A stretch of DNA of 64,000 bases from Halalkalibacter alkaliphilus (GTDB lineage Bacteria > Bacillota > Bacilli > Bacillales > Bacillaceae_D): contig NZ_JAKRYL010000006.1 in assembly GCF_023555415.1 (NCBI RefSeq), positions 1 through 64,000 on the forward strand, given 5' to 3'. The notes under the pieces are model-generated. The model ran no database searches and had not been told where the DNA came from. It was given only the letters and a program-made list of their open reading frames with translations. Made by a program: the position numbers and the translations under genes. Each line of letters begins with the position of its first letter. Position 1 is the first letter of the stretch. Positions 17,564-25,842 of this stretch are shown here, piece by piece.

Positions 17564-17997
17564 AGAAACAAATCAAATCGAATGAGTTAATGCTTCATAC
17601 TTTGACTAGAGTTGTCACCTTCCTCATCCTAGCCTTCTCGGTGTACTTATTCTTCGCCGGGCATAATAACCCCGGCGGAGGCTTCATTGGGGGACTAATG
17701 ACAGCTTGTGCGCTTCTATTAATGTATCTCGGTTTTGATATGAAGAGCATGAAAAAGGCCTTGCCTTTTAACTATACGACGATCATTGCAGTCGGACTGT
17801 TAATTTCAATTGCAACAGGCGTATCTAGTATGTTGTTTGGCTATCCATTTTTAACTCAATTTTTTGAATACTACCAACTCCCTATTTTAGGAGAGACAGA
17901 ACTGACTACGGCATTGCCATTTGACCTAGGGATTTACTTAGTTGTTGTTGCAATTGCCTTAATCATTATTCTAACGATTGCGGAGGATGATGCTTAA
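17560..17997 (+). CDS. mrpB: Na+/H+ antiporter subunit MrpB
   Basis: A 145-residue membrane protein with four hydrophobic stretches and the MnhB-family motif FAGHNNPGGGFIGGL (about residues 33-47). The GTG start at 17560 overlaps the mrpA stop (GTGTGA) and is preceded by AGGGAGG, so translation is coupled to mrpA. It is part of the hetero-oligomeric Mrp complex; mrpC follows immediately after its stop. Confidence 0.97.
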   Translation: MKKQIKSNELMLHTLTRVVTFLILAFSVYLFFAGHNNPGGGFIGGLMTACALLLMYLGFDMKSMKKALPFNYTTIIAVGLLISIATGVSSMLFGYPFLTQFFEYYQLPILGETELTTALPFDLGIYLVVVAIALIIILTIAEDDA

Positions 17998-18336
17998 ATG
18001 GAAATTCTAATGTCCATCATTGTTGGGATCCTCTTTATGGTCGGAACATATATGATTTTAACGAAAAGCTTATTACGTGTTGTCTTAGGACTTATCCTAT
18101 TATCACACGGAGCTCATTTGTTGCTATTAACAATGGCAGGATTACAAAGAGGAACACCACCATTGTTAAGTTTAGGATCAGAAGCTTACGCCGATCCGCT
18201 ACCGCAAGCTCTTATCCTAACAGCGATTGTAATTAGTTTTGGGGTCACATCTTTCTTGCTCGTTCTTGCCTATAGAACATATAAAGAACATAAGACAGAT
18301 GACTTAGACCAATTGAGGGGATCTGCTGATGAATAA
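17998..18336 (+). CDS. mrpC: Na+/H+ antiporter subunit MrpC
   Basis: A 112-residue protein with three transmembrane segments, homologous to NuoK of complex I. The conserved helix with GLILLSHGAHLLLL is seen, followed by DPLPQALILTAIVISFGVTSF. ATG starts directly after the mrpB stop. It overlaps mrpD by 8 nt. Confidence 0.97.
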   Translation: MEILMSIIVGILFMVGTYMILTKSLLRVVLGLILLSHGAHLLLLTMAGLQRGTPPLLSLGSEAYADPLPQALILTAIVISFGVTSFLLVLAYRTYKEHKTDDLDQLRGSADE

Positions 18337-19810
18337 CTTAATTATTTTACCAATCCTAATCCCGTTTATTATTGGAACAATTTTAATATTATTTGCGAAG
18401 CATCATACAATCCAGCGCGTGATTAGCGGAATCACAGCGATTGGGATGCTAATCCTATCTATCTATATTGCTGTGTTTGTCTATCAGAATGGTATTACTG
18501 TTTTAGAACTTGGTAATTGGCAAGCACCATTTGGAATCGTCTTAGTTGCAGATATGTTTGCAACGATGATGGTTATCTTATGTAGCATTGTTGGGGTCGT
18601 TTGTTTATTCTTTGCTTTTCAAACGATCTCATCAGAACGTGAGAAGTTTTTCTTCTATCCGTTTTACTTCTTTTTACTAGCAGGGGTAAATGGGGCGTTT
18701 TTAACAGGTGACCTATTTAACTTGTTCGTCTTTTTTGAAGTTATGCTAATATCCTCTTATGTTCTTATTGTAATGGGAGGAACGAAATATCAGCTTCGCG
18801 AATCCTTTAAATATGTTGCAATTAACGTTTTTGCATCGATTTTATTTATCGTTGGTGTAGCGTACATTTATGCAGTAACGGGGACGTTAAACTTAGCGCA
18901 AATAGCAGAACGAGTAGCTGAAATAGAGCAAACTGGTGTGTTGAACGTAATAGCCGTTCTATTCTTCGTTGTTTTTGCAATGAAGGGGGGATTATTCCCA
19001 CTATACTTTTGGCTCCCGCGCTCCTATTATGGACCGCCTGCAGCGATCGCTGCTTTATTCGGGGGACTATTAACAAAAGTTGGGATCTATGCGATTATTC
19101 GTTCTTTCACACTTATATTCACACATGATCCTGGTTTTACTCACTACCTCATTGTAACGATTGCTGGTTTTACGATGATCTTTGGGGTACTTGGAGCCGT
19201 TTCTCAATTTGACTTTAAACGAATTCTTTCGTATCACATTATAAGTCAGGTTGGTTACATGGTAATGGGGCTTGGAATCTATTCTACACTTGCTGTTGCT
19301 GGAGCAATTTATTACATTGCTCACCATATTATTGTTAAGTCTGCTTTATTCTTATTTGCTGGAGCGACCCAGAAAATAACTGGAACGACCGATCTTAAGA
19401 AAATGGGCGGTTTACTAAAAACCCATCCTTATCTTGCTTGGATGTTTTTCATCTCTGCTATCTCATTAGCTGGGATTCCGCCTTTAAGTGGTTTCTTCAG
19501 TAAGTTTCCAATTATTTTAGCTGGTTTTGAAGAAGGAAACTATGTAATCGCAGCTGTTGCTCTTGCTGTTGGTCTCTTGACTCTTTTCTCCATGATGAAG
19601 ATTTTCATCTATGCTTTCTGGGGAGAGCAAAAGCATACAGAGGAACAAGCTAACATTAAAGTTGGCAAACTGTTATTGCCAATCGTACCACTTGTTGCGC
19701 TGACAATTGTACTTGGTTTCGCTGCAGAACCAATCTTTGTATATTCATTGCAGGTGGCAGAACAAATCCTAGACCCATCGATTTATATCGAATCTGTTCT
19801 AAAGGAGTAG
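18329..19810 (+). CDS. mrpD: Na+/H+ antiporter subunit MrpD
   Basis: A 493-residue NuoM/NuoN-type antiporter subunit thought, with MrpA, to form the ion path. It has about 14 hydrophobic segments. Conserved features include FFEVMLISSYVLIVMGG with the key membrane glutamate (about residue 137), KGGLFPLYFWLPRSYYGPPAAIAALFGGLLTKVGIYA with its conserved lysines, and PLSGFFSKFPI. The start overlaps mrpC by 8 nt after GAGGGG. Confidence 0.97.
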   Translation: MNNLIILPILIPFIIGTILILFAKHHTIQRVISGITAIGMLILSIYIAVFVYQNGITVLELGNWQAPFGIVLVADMFATMMVILCSIVGVVCLFFAFQTISSEREKFFFYPFYFFLLAGVNGAFLTGDLFNLFVFFEVMLISSYVLIVMGGTKYQLRESFKYVAINVFASILFIVGVAYIYAVTGTLNLAQIAERVAEIEQTGVLNVIAVLFFVVFAMKGGLFPLYFWLPRSYYGPPAAIAALFGGLLTKVGIYAIIRSFTLIFTHDPGFTHYLIVTIAGFTMIFGVLGAVSQFDFKRILSYHIISQVGYMVMGLGIYSTLAVAGAIYYIAHHIIVKSALFLFAGATQKITGTTDLKKMGGLLKTHPYLAWMFFISAISLAGIPPLSGFFSKFPIILAGFEEGNYVIAAVALAVGLLTLFSMMKIFIYAFWGEQKHTEEQANIKVGKLLLPIVPLVALTIVLGFAAEPIFVYSLQVAEQILDPSIYIESVLKE

Positions 19811-19815
19811 TTGCT

Positions 19816-20292
19816 ATGGCCTTTCAAATATTATTAAACATTGTCATTGCGCTCATTTGGGCCTTCTTACAAAACAGCTATACTGGCGTTGATTTTCTAG
19901 TTGGATATGTTATCGGGATTCTAATTCTCTATGTATTAAGACGCTTTTTACAATTTGATTTTTATTTCAGACGAGTATGGGCGTTCATTAAATTAACGTT
20001 GCTTTTCTTTAAAGAGCTTATTTTGGCTAACATTGACGTTATTAAAATTGTGCTTAGTCCAAAATTAAATATTAAGCCTGGTATCGTTGCAGTACCAACA
20101 AAGCTTGAAACTGAGTGGGAGTTAACGTTGTTAGCATCACTCATATCTCTTACACCAGGTACGTTATCAATGGATTTCTCTGATGACAATAAATATATTT
20201 ACATCCATGCAATCCATGTACCTGATAAAGAAGAAATGATTCGTCAAATCCATGATACGTTTGAACGCGCGATTTTGGAGGTGACGAAATAA
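19816..20292 (+). CDS. mrpE: Na+/H+ antiporter subunit MrpE
   Basis: A 158-residue subunit with two or three N-terminal membrane segments and a cytosolic C-terminal part. The family pattern SLTPGTLSMDFSDDNKYIYIHAI is present. It starts 5 nt after the mrpD stop and shares its last base with the mrpF ATG (TAATG). Confidence 0.96.
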   Translation: MAFQILLNIVIALIWAFLQNSYTGVDFLVGYVIGILILYVLRRFLQFDFYFRRVWAFIKLTLLFFKELILANIDVIKIVLSPKLNIKPGIVAVPTKLETEWELTLLASLISLTPGTLSMDFSDDNKYIYIHAIHVPDKEEMIRQIHDTFERAILEVTK

Positions 20293-20567
20293 TGTTTCAT
20301 ACGATTCTAATGATTGCATTAGCAGCGATGTCGATTTCATTATTCGTCTGCTTCATACGAACAGTTATCGGACCAACTATGCCTGATCGAATTGTTGCAT
20401 TAGATTCATTTGGCATTAACCTTATTGGATTTATTGGTATACTGATGATGGTACAAGAGACACTCGCTTATTCTGAAGTTATTCTTGTCATTAGTATACT
20501 AGCGTTTATTGGTACGATTGCTCTATCTAAGTTTATTGAGAGGGGTGTTGTATTTGACCGCGATTGA
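20292..20567 (+). CDS. mrpF: Na+/H+ antiporter subunit MrpF
   Basis: A 91-residue protein with three transmembrane helices and the MrpF motif GPTMPDRIVALDSFGINLIG (about residues 27-46). The start overlaps mrpE by 1 nt and the end overlaps mrpG by 14 nt. Confidence 0.96.
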   Translation: MFHTILMIALAAMSISLFVCFIRTVIGPTMPDRIVALDSFGINLIGFIGILMMVQETLAYSEVILVISILAFIGTIALSKFIERGVVFDRD

Positions 20568-20913
20568 GATCATTCTAAGTATTTTCGTTATAATTGGGGC
20601 TTTTCTAAGTCTTCTTGGTTCGATCGGGTTAATTCGTTTTCCAGATGTGTATGGACGTACTCATGCTGCGACGAAAAGCGCAACACTCGGTGTTATTTCA
20701 ATTATGATAGCAACATTCTTGTTCTTCCTTTGGGTTGAAGGAATATTTGCTGGTAAAATCTTGCTAGCTATCTTATTTGTGTTCTTAACTGCTCCAGTAG
20801 CCGCCTTAATGGTAGCTAGAGCCGCTTATCGTACAGGAGTTCCACTTTGGGAAAAAAGCGGGCAAGATGATTTAAAGAAGATGTATGAAAAGAAAATGAA
20901 TGAACCGCAATAA
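20554..20913 (+). CDS. mrpG: Na+/H+ antiporter subunit MrpG
   Basis: A 119-residue, three-helix protein with the MrpG core LLGSIGLIRFPDVYGRTHAATKSATLGV. I chose TTG at 20554, which gives MTAIEIILSIFVIIG as in other MrpG proteins and follows GAGAGGGGTG. The longer reading from 20509 would overlap mrpF by 59 nt and lacks family support. Last gene of the operon, followed by a terminator. Confidence 0.95.
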   Translation: MTAIEIILSIFVIIGAFLSLLGSIGLIRFPDVYGRTHAATKSATLGVISIMIATFLFFLWVEGIFAGKILLAILFVFLTAPVAALMVARAAYRTGVPLWEKSGQDDLKKMYEKKMNEPQ

Positions 20914-20921
20914 TTGAATGC

Positions 20922-20956
20922 AAAAGGCCCGAAATTGATCGGGCCTTTTGTTTTTT
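20922..20956 (+). terminator. mrp operon terminator
   Basis: AAAAGGCCCGA / TCGGGCCTTTT stem with a 6-nt loop and a following U-rich run. Confidence 0.92.
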
Positions 20957-21100
20957 ACATTTTTAATGAATGTCTCACATTATTGTCCCCAAGAAGCACG
21001 AGAGCGGTTGTACTCGGCATTTCTTGAAATCAATACCCACTACCTTTAAAACTCCGTTAAAAGAGCCGTAGAGCGTTTCTCCACCCATATACAACAATGT

Positions 21101-21895
21101 TTAAGAGGTTGTCTCCTTTTGGTTTAATAATGCAATCTTCTCTCCTACTCTCACTTCACTATTTTCTTCAATATCTGTCTGCGATAAAAGTCCATTCTCA
21201 CATAGTAACACTACCGTTGAACCAAAAGAAAAATAAGCCATTTCGTCCCCTTTGTAGAGGCGCTCTTCATTATGGGTAAGTTCGATCGTATTAATATTCA
21301 TAGCCCCAACTTTGACAATCGCTAGATGTTTGCCATTTACATCAAGTTCTGAAATAACTCGATAATTTCTAGATAATGGTCTTTTTCCATAGCGCAGCCC
21401 TAATGTATTAACAGGGTAAGAACGACCACCTAGTTGCCACTGCCTTTTAATAATTCCATCAACTGGACAATGAATTCTGTGATAATGACTCGGACTAAGG
21501 TATAAGATAAAATAATGACCATTTAAATAAGGTTCTGCCGCTTGAGCCGATCCAAGCATTTCTTCGATATTATAATCTTGTCCTTTAACGTGAAAGACTG
21601 TGCCTTTTCTGAGGTCACCATGCTGAGCCATAATTCCATCTACAGGACTGATTAGACTGTGTGTGTTTTTATCAATAGGTCGTGAACCAGGCTTTAGTTC
21701 TCGAATAAACAAGTCATGTAAATGAACGTACTCATTTAATGGTCTTTTCATTTCCGAATCATTTAAGTGAAACGTACGAGCAAATGGTTTCACTAATGGC
21801 TTGCTAATTTTTGATCTTGAGAAATTTCTCAAGGCGGATGATGTCAAACGGTGATTTGTAAGTTCAATACATGAACGAAAAAGCAATTTTTTCAA
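21101..21895 (-). CDS. psd: Phosphatidylserine decarboxylase proenzyme
   Basis: Converts phosphatidylserine to phosphatidylethanolamine. The proenzyme cuts itself at a Gly-Ser bond to form a pyruvoyl group; here FGST places that serine at residue 226. Other family blocks: SPVDGIM (83-89) and SPSHYHRIHCPVDG (134-147). 264 residues. The start is TTG at 21895 after AGGAGG. It is divergent from pssA, which supplies its substrate; in B. subtilis the two genes share one operon. Confidence 0.96.
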   Translation of the reverse strand: MKKLLFRSCIELTNHRLTSSALRNFSRSKISKPLVKPFARTFHLNDSEMKRPLNEYVHLHDLFIRELKPGSRPIDKNTHSLISPVDGIMAQHGDLRKGTVFHVKGQDYNIEEMLGSAQAAEPYLNGHYFILYLSPSHYHRIHCPVDGIIKRQWQLGGRSYPVNTLGLRYGKRPLSRNYRVISELDVNGKHLAIVKVGAMNINTIELTHNEERLYKGDEMAYFSFGSTVVLLCENGLLSQTDIEENSEVRVGEKIALLNQKETTS

Positions 21896-22030
21896 TATAA
21901 TTCCTCCTAGTATTTGTACAGCAGAAACATTTTTTGTTATCTAGTCGATCTCTTCAACATGTGGTATGATTATTATTTAAGAACGTTAATTTTCAATTGT
22001 TTTAGTATAAATTTATAAGGAGTCGATGAC

Positions 22031-22570
22031 ATGTTCCTTTTACATCAATTGGATCATACCGTCAAAAAATTAAAAGGGCAAATTGCTAATGCCTTAACCC
22101 TTTTAAATTTAGGACTAGGTGCTTTTGCTATTATGTTTATTTTACAAAATGAATTACGGTTAGGACTTCTTTTTATTACGATTGCCGCACTAACTGATCG
22201 CTTGGACGGGGCGGCTGCTAGACGCTTTAATAGTACTTCTGAATTCGGTAAACAATTAGACTCTTTAAGTGACATCATCTCATTTGGTGTAGCCCCAGCA
22301 TTTCTATTATATCAGGCAATTCTGTTTAGTTTCGGTTTACCAGGTATGTTTGTTACAATTTTCTTTATTGCTTGCGGTGCAATTAGATTAGCTCGATTTA
22401 ATATTACCGAAAGCACAGGATATTTTGTTGGGTTACCTATTACTGCTGCTGGTTGTATTTTAACATTTCAACTGCTTTTAGTTCCTTATATTGCTCCATT
22501 TTACTTTTTGATCATAACATTAGTACTAGCTATATTCATGATTTCAACATTTTCAGTTCGGAAAATGTAA
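22031..22570 (+). CDS. pssA: CDP-diacylglycerol-serine O-phosphatidyltransferase
   Basis: Makes phosphatidylserine from CDP-diacylglycerol and serine. The 179-residue, multi-helix protein has the CDP-alcohol phosphotransferase signature with the spaced aspartates (D-x2-DG-x2-AR...G-x3-D-x3-D, about residues 56-81). ATG at 22031 has AAGGAG 8 nt upstream. It is divergent from psd and followed by its own terminator. Confidence 0.95.
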   Translation: MFLLHQLDHTVKKLKGQIANALTLLNLGLGAFAIMFILQNELRLGLLFITIAALTDRLDGAAARRFNSTSEFGKQLDSLSDIISFGVAPAFLLYQAILFSFGLPGMFVTIFFIACGAIRLARFNITESTGYFVGLPITAAGCILTFQLLLVPYIAPFYFLIITLVLAIFMISTFSVRKM

Positions 22571-22605
22571 GAGGTAGACAAATTAGTCACCTCTTATTTT
22601 TTTAC
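22568..22605 (+). terminator. pssA terminator
   Basis: TAAGAGGT / ACCTCTTA stem and a run of seven U residues right at the pssA stop. Confidence 0.85.
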
Positions 22606-22695
22606 AAAAATCGCGGTCAGATTCAAAAAAATGAGGGATCATGTCAAAAAATGAGAAAAAAATGGGATAATATGCTTTAATTTCCGCTGAAAGTC

Positions 22696-22725
22696 TTGAC
22701 ACCACTAGGGTTTCATTATTAAATA
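22696..22725 (+). promoter_or_regulatory. Sigma-A promoter of hbs
   Basis: TTGACA (22696-22701) and, after 17-18 nt, TTAAAT/TAAATA (22719-22725). This gives a leader of about 115 nt before hbs. A second -10-like GATAAT lies near 22665. Confidence 0.55.
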
Positions 22726-22774
22726 AAGTTGCGGCTTTATTTTTAGCTTGTCGAAACAGGACAGTTATTAAAAA

Positions 22775-22849
22775 ATGAAGAATGAACATTTCACCACATG
22801 GATGGAAGTGTTTTTCAAAACATGGTATGAAAGGGAGTTTTTTTCATGA
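22775..22849 (+). other. Possible 24-codon upstream ORF overlapping the hbs start
   Basis: An ATG at 22775 opens a frame of 24 codons whose TGA stop overlaps the hbs ATG (ATGA). Its ribosome-binding site is weak. It may be chance, or a leader peptide coupling translation to hbs. Confidence 0.3.
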
Positions 22850-23121
22850 ACAAAACAGATTTAATTAATGCAGTATCGGAGCAAGCAGACCTTTCTAAAA
22901 AGGATGCGTCAAAAGCGGTTGACGCAGTTTTCGACAGTATTACAACAGCTCTTGTTGAAGGTGGAAAAGTTCAACTAGTTGGCTTTGGTAGCTTTGAAGT
23001 GCGTGAGCGTTCTGCACGTAAAGGACGTAACCCACAAACTGGACAAGAAATTGAAATCCCTGCTACTAAGAACCCAGCATTCAAGCCAGGTAAACAACTT
23101 AAAGACGCTGTAAACGAATAA
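22846..23121 (+). CDS. hbs: DNA-binding protein HU (HBsu)
   Basis: The main nucleoid-associated protein of Bacillus; it binds and bends DNA as a dimer. The 91-residue sequence has the HU signature [21 protein letters not shown] (first 20 shown in part; residues 46-66) and starts [23 protein letters not shown] follows AAGGGAG. Single-gene unit with a leader and a terminator; high expression is expected. Confidence 0.98.
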   Translation: MNKTDLINAVSEQADLSKKDASKAVDAVFDSITTALVEGGKVQLVGFGSFEVRERSARKGRNPQTGQEIEIPATKNPAFKPGKQLKDAVNE

Positions 23122-23132
23122 GATTAGAACAT

Positions 23133-23165
23133 AACGATGAGACAAGCTCTCATCGTTTTTTTTTA
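23133..23165 (+). terminator. hbs terminator
   Basis: AACGATGAGA / TCTCATCGTT stem with a 5-nt loop and nine U residues. Confidence 0.92.
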
Positions 23166-23262
23166 TTCGATTGTTTTTGATAGTCTTGATATTTGCCTCA
23201 TATTGCTCTTTATAACAACATATTGTTGATTGAGTTACTATCCTTAAGGGAGGTTTCGTTCA

Positions 23263-24069
23263 TTGAATAACTTCTATCATACCGCAGTGTTTGAACATCA
23301 ATTTTGGTTACAGGTTTTAGGTGATCATGCTAGATTTATTCGAGATACTCTGTCTCCAATGGAAACAGAGTTTGTCCAAACAGCTATAACTTTTATTGAT
23401 ACGTTTGATTCACTCCTTGATACGAGTCGTCAAAATCCTACTATGGAACAGCTTCAACGTCTTACTGAACAAGCAAATGAGCAAGCACACGAAATTAGGG
23501 CTTTTAAGCTTGAAATTATTCGTGAACACTTGGTCGGCGACGTAACGATAGAACTTAGTCCGACCTTTTTGAATCATATGGTAAATGAGGTTGAAGAGTA
23601 TTTGCGAATTCTCCCTTACTTATTAGAGCAACAAGAACCTCCAATTGCTCATCCGCTCCACCATCACTTAGTCTGGCTTCTTGATGCAGCCGGTCATGCT
23701 GGTGGTGTTAACGATTCACTAGATTTAGTTGAGAAACAGCTGCAAAAGCAGAGTCAAGCCTTTACGAAACGTTTTGAGCAGTTTTATATTAAAGCAGTTG
23801 AAATGGCTGGGTATTTACGGGCAAATGTTGATCAGTTTCCTGCTCTTGAACGGTTTAATGAAAATGTTAAACTTGAGCTTATTTTGTTCAAAACATTTTT
23901 AGAGGAACTAGAAGAATTGGAAATGACGAATAAACTCTTAGGTACGCTTGATCAATTAATGGCTGATCATATGGCACGTGAAGAATGTTATTACTTAGAA
24001 AAATTGGCACAATCTACACATCTTGATTCACCTGACTGTGATCCAACAAAACCGAGATCAAAAGAATAA
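23263..24069 (+). CDS. DUF2935 domain protein
   Basis: A 268-residue, largely helical protein of the DUF2935 group, which is common in Bacillaceae and Clostridia and has no firm function. It appears to hold two similar helical-bundle halves; each begins with a His/Glu-rich helix, such as HTAVFEHQFWLQVLGDHARF (6-25), and the second has HAGGVNDSLDLVEKQL, spaced like a metal-binding helical bundle. The start is TTG at 23263 after GGGAGG. Monocistronic, between hbs and cstA. The metal-binding idea is an inference. Confidence 0.85.
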   Translation: MNNFYHTAVFEHQFWLQVLGDHARFIRDTLSPMETEFVQTAITFIDTFDSLLDTSRQNPTMEQLQRLTEQANEQAHEIRAFKLEIIREHLVGDVTIELSPTFLNHMVNEVEEYLRILPYLLEQQEPPIAHPLHHHLVWLLDAAGHAGGVNDSLDLVEKQLQKQSQAFTKRFEQFYIKAVEMAGYLRANVDQFPALERFNENVKLELILFKTFLEELEELEMTNKLLGTLDQLMADHMAREECYYLEKLAQSTHLDSPDCDPTKPRSKE

Positions 24070-24076
24070 TTATTTG

Positions 24077-24110
24077 AAAAAGATGATCCTACTTTAAGGT
24101 CATCTTTTTT
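24077..24110 (+). terminator. Terminator after the DUF2935 gene
   Basis: AAAAAGATGA / TCATCTTTTTT stem with further pairing toward the loop and a U-run. Confidence 0.85.
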
Positions 24111-24172
24111 GTCATAAGTGAATTGGACAAGCTAAACCTTTCTATGAAAGTAAAAAAATAGCCTCTTTTACT

Positions 24173-24188
24173 TTGTAAACGCTTTAAT
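24173..24188 (+). promoter_or_regulatory. cre-like (CcpA) site upstream of cstA
   Basis: TTGTAAACGCTTTAAT matches the catabolite-responsive element pattern WTGNAANCGNWWNCAW with one mismatch (A for C). It is centred about 76 nt before the predicted start point. This fits carbon control of cstA; whether it represses or activates cannot be read from position alone. Confidence 0.55.
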
Positions 24189-24221
24189 TTAATGAATTTA
24201 AAGTTTTTTCAGAAAAATATA

Positions 24222-24250
24222 TTGATTCGTTTGTAAGAAATAGTTACAAT
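24222..24250 (+). promoter_or_regulatory. Sigma-A promoter of cstA
   Basis: TTGATT (24222-24227), 17-nt spacer, TACAAT (24245-24250), about 43 nt before the cstA ATG. Confidence 0.7.
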
Positions 24251-24292
24251 ACGTATCATACTTAGATTTTTCAGATAATTGGAGGACTCATT

Positions 24293-25729
24293 ATGTTTAC
24301 TTTTCTTTTTGCGATTGCGTTTCTAGTTATTGGCTATTTTATTTATTCTAAAATTGTGGAACGCATCTTCGGTATAAATGATCAAAATAAAACACCTGCT
24401 TATACAAATTCTGATGCAATAGATTACACACCGATGCCATGGTGGAAAGCAAGCTTAATTCAATTATTAAATATTGCTGGTCTAGGTCCTATTTTTGGTG
24501 CTGTGGCTGGTGCATTATATGGCCCTGTTGCTTTCATTTGGATCGTTATTGGTTGTCTTTTTGCTGGAGCAGTTCACGATTATTTTTCAGGAATGCTATC
24601 TTTACGTCATAATGGAGCACAATTTCCAACCTTAGTTGGCCGTTACCTTGGTAACACAATGCGCGTTATGATTAACATTGTTTCAATTGTACTTATGATT
24701 TTAGTAGCGGCAGCGTTCACTGCTGGTCCTGCACAATTAATTGCCAGTCTTACACCACTTTCTTTTACAGTAGCACTTGTTCTTATTTTTGCTTATTTTC
24801 TAGTTGCTGCCGTGTTACCAGTAAATCGCATAATTGGCCGGATTTACCCTATATTTGGTGCCATTTTAATCTTTATGGCTGTTTCAATTGGGATTGCGTT
24901 ATTATTAACAGATCGCCCCATCCCAAATCTTACATTTTCTAATTTACACCCTGGTGACTTACCAATTTGGCCTTTATTAATGGTTACTATTTCTTGCGGG
25001 GCAATCTCTGGATTTCATAGTACGCAAAGTCCGATATTGGCACGTACGATCAAACGTGAATCACATGGTAGAAAAGTGTTTTACGGAGCAATGGTTGCTG
25101 AAGGAGTCATTGCACTGATTTGGGCTGCTGCTGGTATGACATTCTTTGGTGGTACTGGTGGTCTTCAAGAGGCACTAGCTGCTGGCGGGCCTGCTGGAGT
25201 GGTTAATGAAATTTCAACTACACTTCTTGGTACACTTGGTGGAATACTTGCAATTCTTGGGGTTATTATTCTCCCAATTACAACAGGTGACACAGCGCTA
25301 CGTTCTTCACGTATGATGGTATTTGAATTAGTTGAGAAATTCTTTAAAGTTCGAGGGCTAAAAGGGGTGTTATTAGCAACGATCCCTGTTACTATTCCAG
25401 CCTTTTGGCTTTCAACGATCGATTATACATTTTTATGGAGGTACGTCGGGGGGACAAACCAACTCGTTGCTACAGTCATGCTTTGGACAGCAGCAATGTA
25501 CTTATTAGAATCACGTAAATTCCATTGGATTTGTGGAATTCCTGCGTTATTTATGACAGCTGTTGTTTCGACTTATTTCTTATATGCACCAGAAGGGTTC
25601 TCTCTTCCATATGAATTGTCACTTGCCATTGGTGGTGCGATTACTCTTATTGTTGCTATTTGGTACATGAATAAGGTTCGTAAAGCTCATAGACAATCAG
25701 TAAATTCATCAAGCTCACATGCTGCTTAA
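24293..25729 (+). CDS. cstA: Carbon starvation protein CstA family transporter (short form)
   Basis: CstA-family proteins take up peptides or pyruvate and are induced when carbon runs out. The 478-residue protein has about 12-13 hydrophobic segments and the family blocks QLLNIAGLGPIFGAVAGALYG (first 20 of residues 57-77), GAVHDYFSGMLSLRHNG and SCGAISGFHSTQSPILARTI. Many CstA proteins are 600-700 residues; this is the shorter type without the long C-terminal part, so its substrate is uncertain. A cre-like site and a good promoter lie upstream and a terminator follows. Confidence 0.92.
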   Translation: MFTFLFAIAFLVIGYFIYSKIVERIFGINDQNKTPAYTNSDAIDYTPMPWWKASLIQLLNIAGLGPIFGAVAGALYGPVAFIWIVIGCLFAGAVHDYFSGMLSLRHNGAQFPTLVGRYLGNTMRVMINIVSIVLMILVAAAFTAGPAQLIASLTPLSFTVALVLIFAYFLVAAVLPVNRIIGRIYPIFGAILIFMAVSIGIALLLTDRPIPNLTFSNLHPGDLPIWPLLMVTISCGAISGFHSTQSPILARTIKRESHGRKVFYGAMVAEGVIALIWAAAGMTFFGGTGGLQEALAAGGPAGVVNEISTTLLGTLGGILAILGVIILPITTGDTALRSSRMMVFELVEKFFKVRGLKGVLLATIPVTIPAFWLSTIDYTFLWRYVGGTNQLVATVMLWTAAMYLLESRKFHWICGIPALFMTAVVSTYFLYAPEGFSLPYELSLAIGGAITLIVAIWYMNKVRKAHRQSVNSSSSHAA

Positions 25730-25737
25730 TTTATTTA

Positions 25738-25777
25738 AGGTGTCCTAGAAGAACTCCCTCTAGGACACCTCTTTTTC
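25738..25777 (+). terminator. cstA terminator
   Basis: AGGTGTCCTAGA / TCTAGGACACCT stem, 9-nt loop, then a U-rich run. Confidence 0.92.
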
Positions 25778-25842
25778 ATACTCTGATTATTTCCTCCTTG
25801 TAAAGAGCAATCTAATAATGATTTTTTTAAAGGAGTGATCAT

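Noticed and set aside
23263-24069. DUF2935 gene as part of a new defence or stress system
   Set aside because: It is a single-gene unit with its own terminator between housekeeping genes; nothing around it suggests a multi-gene system.
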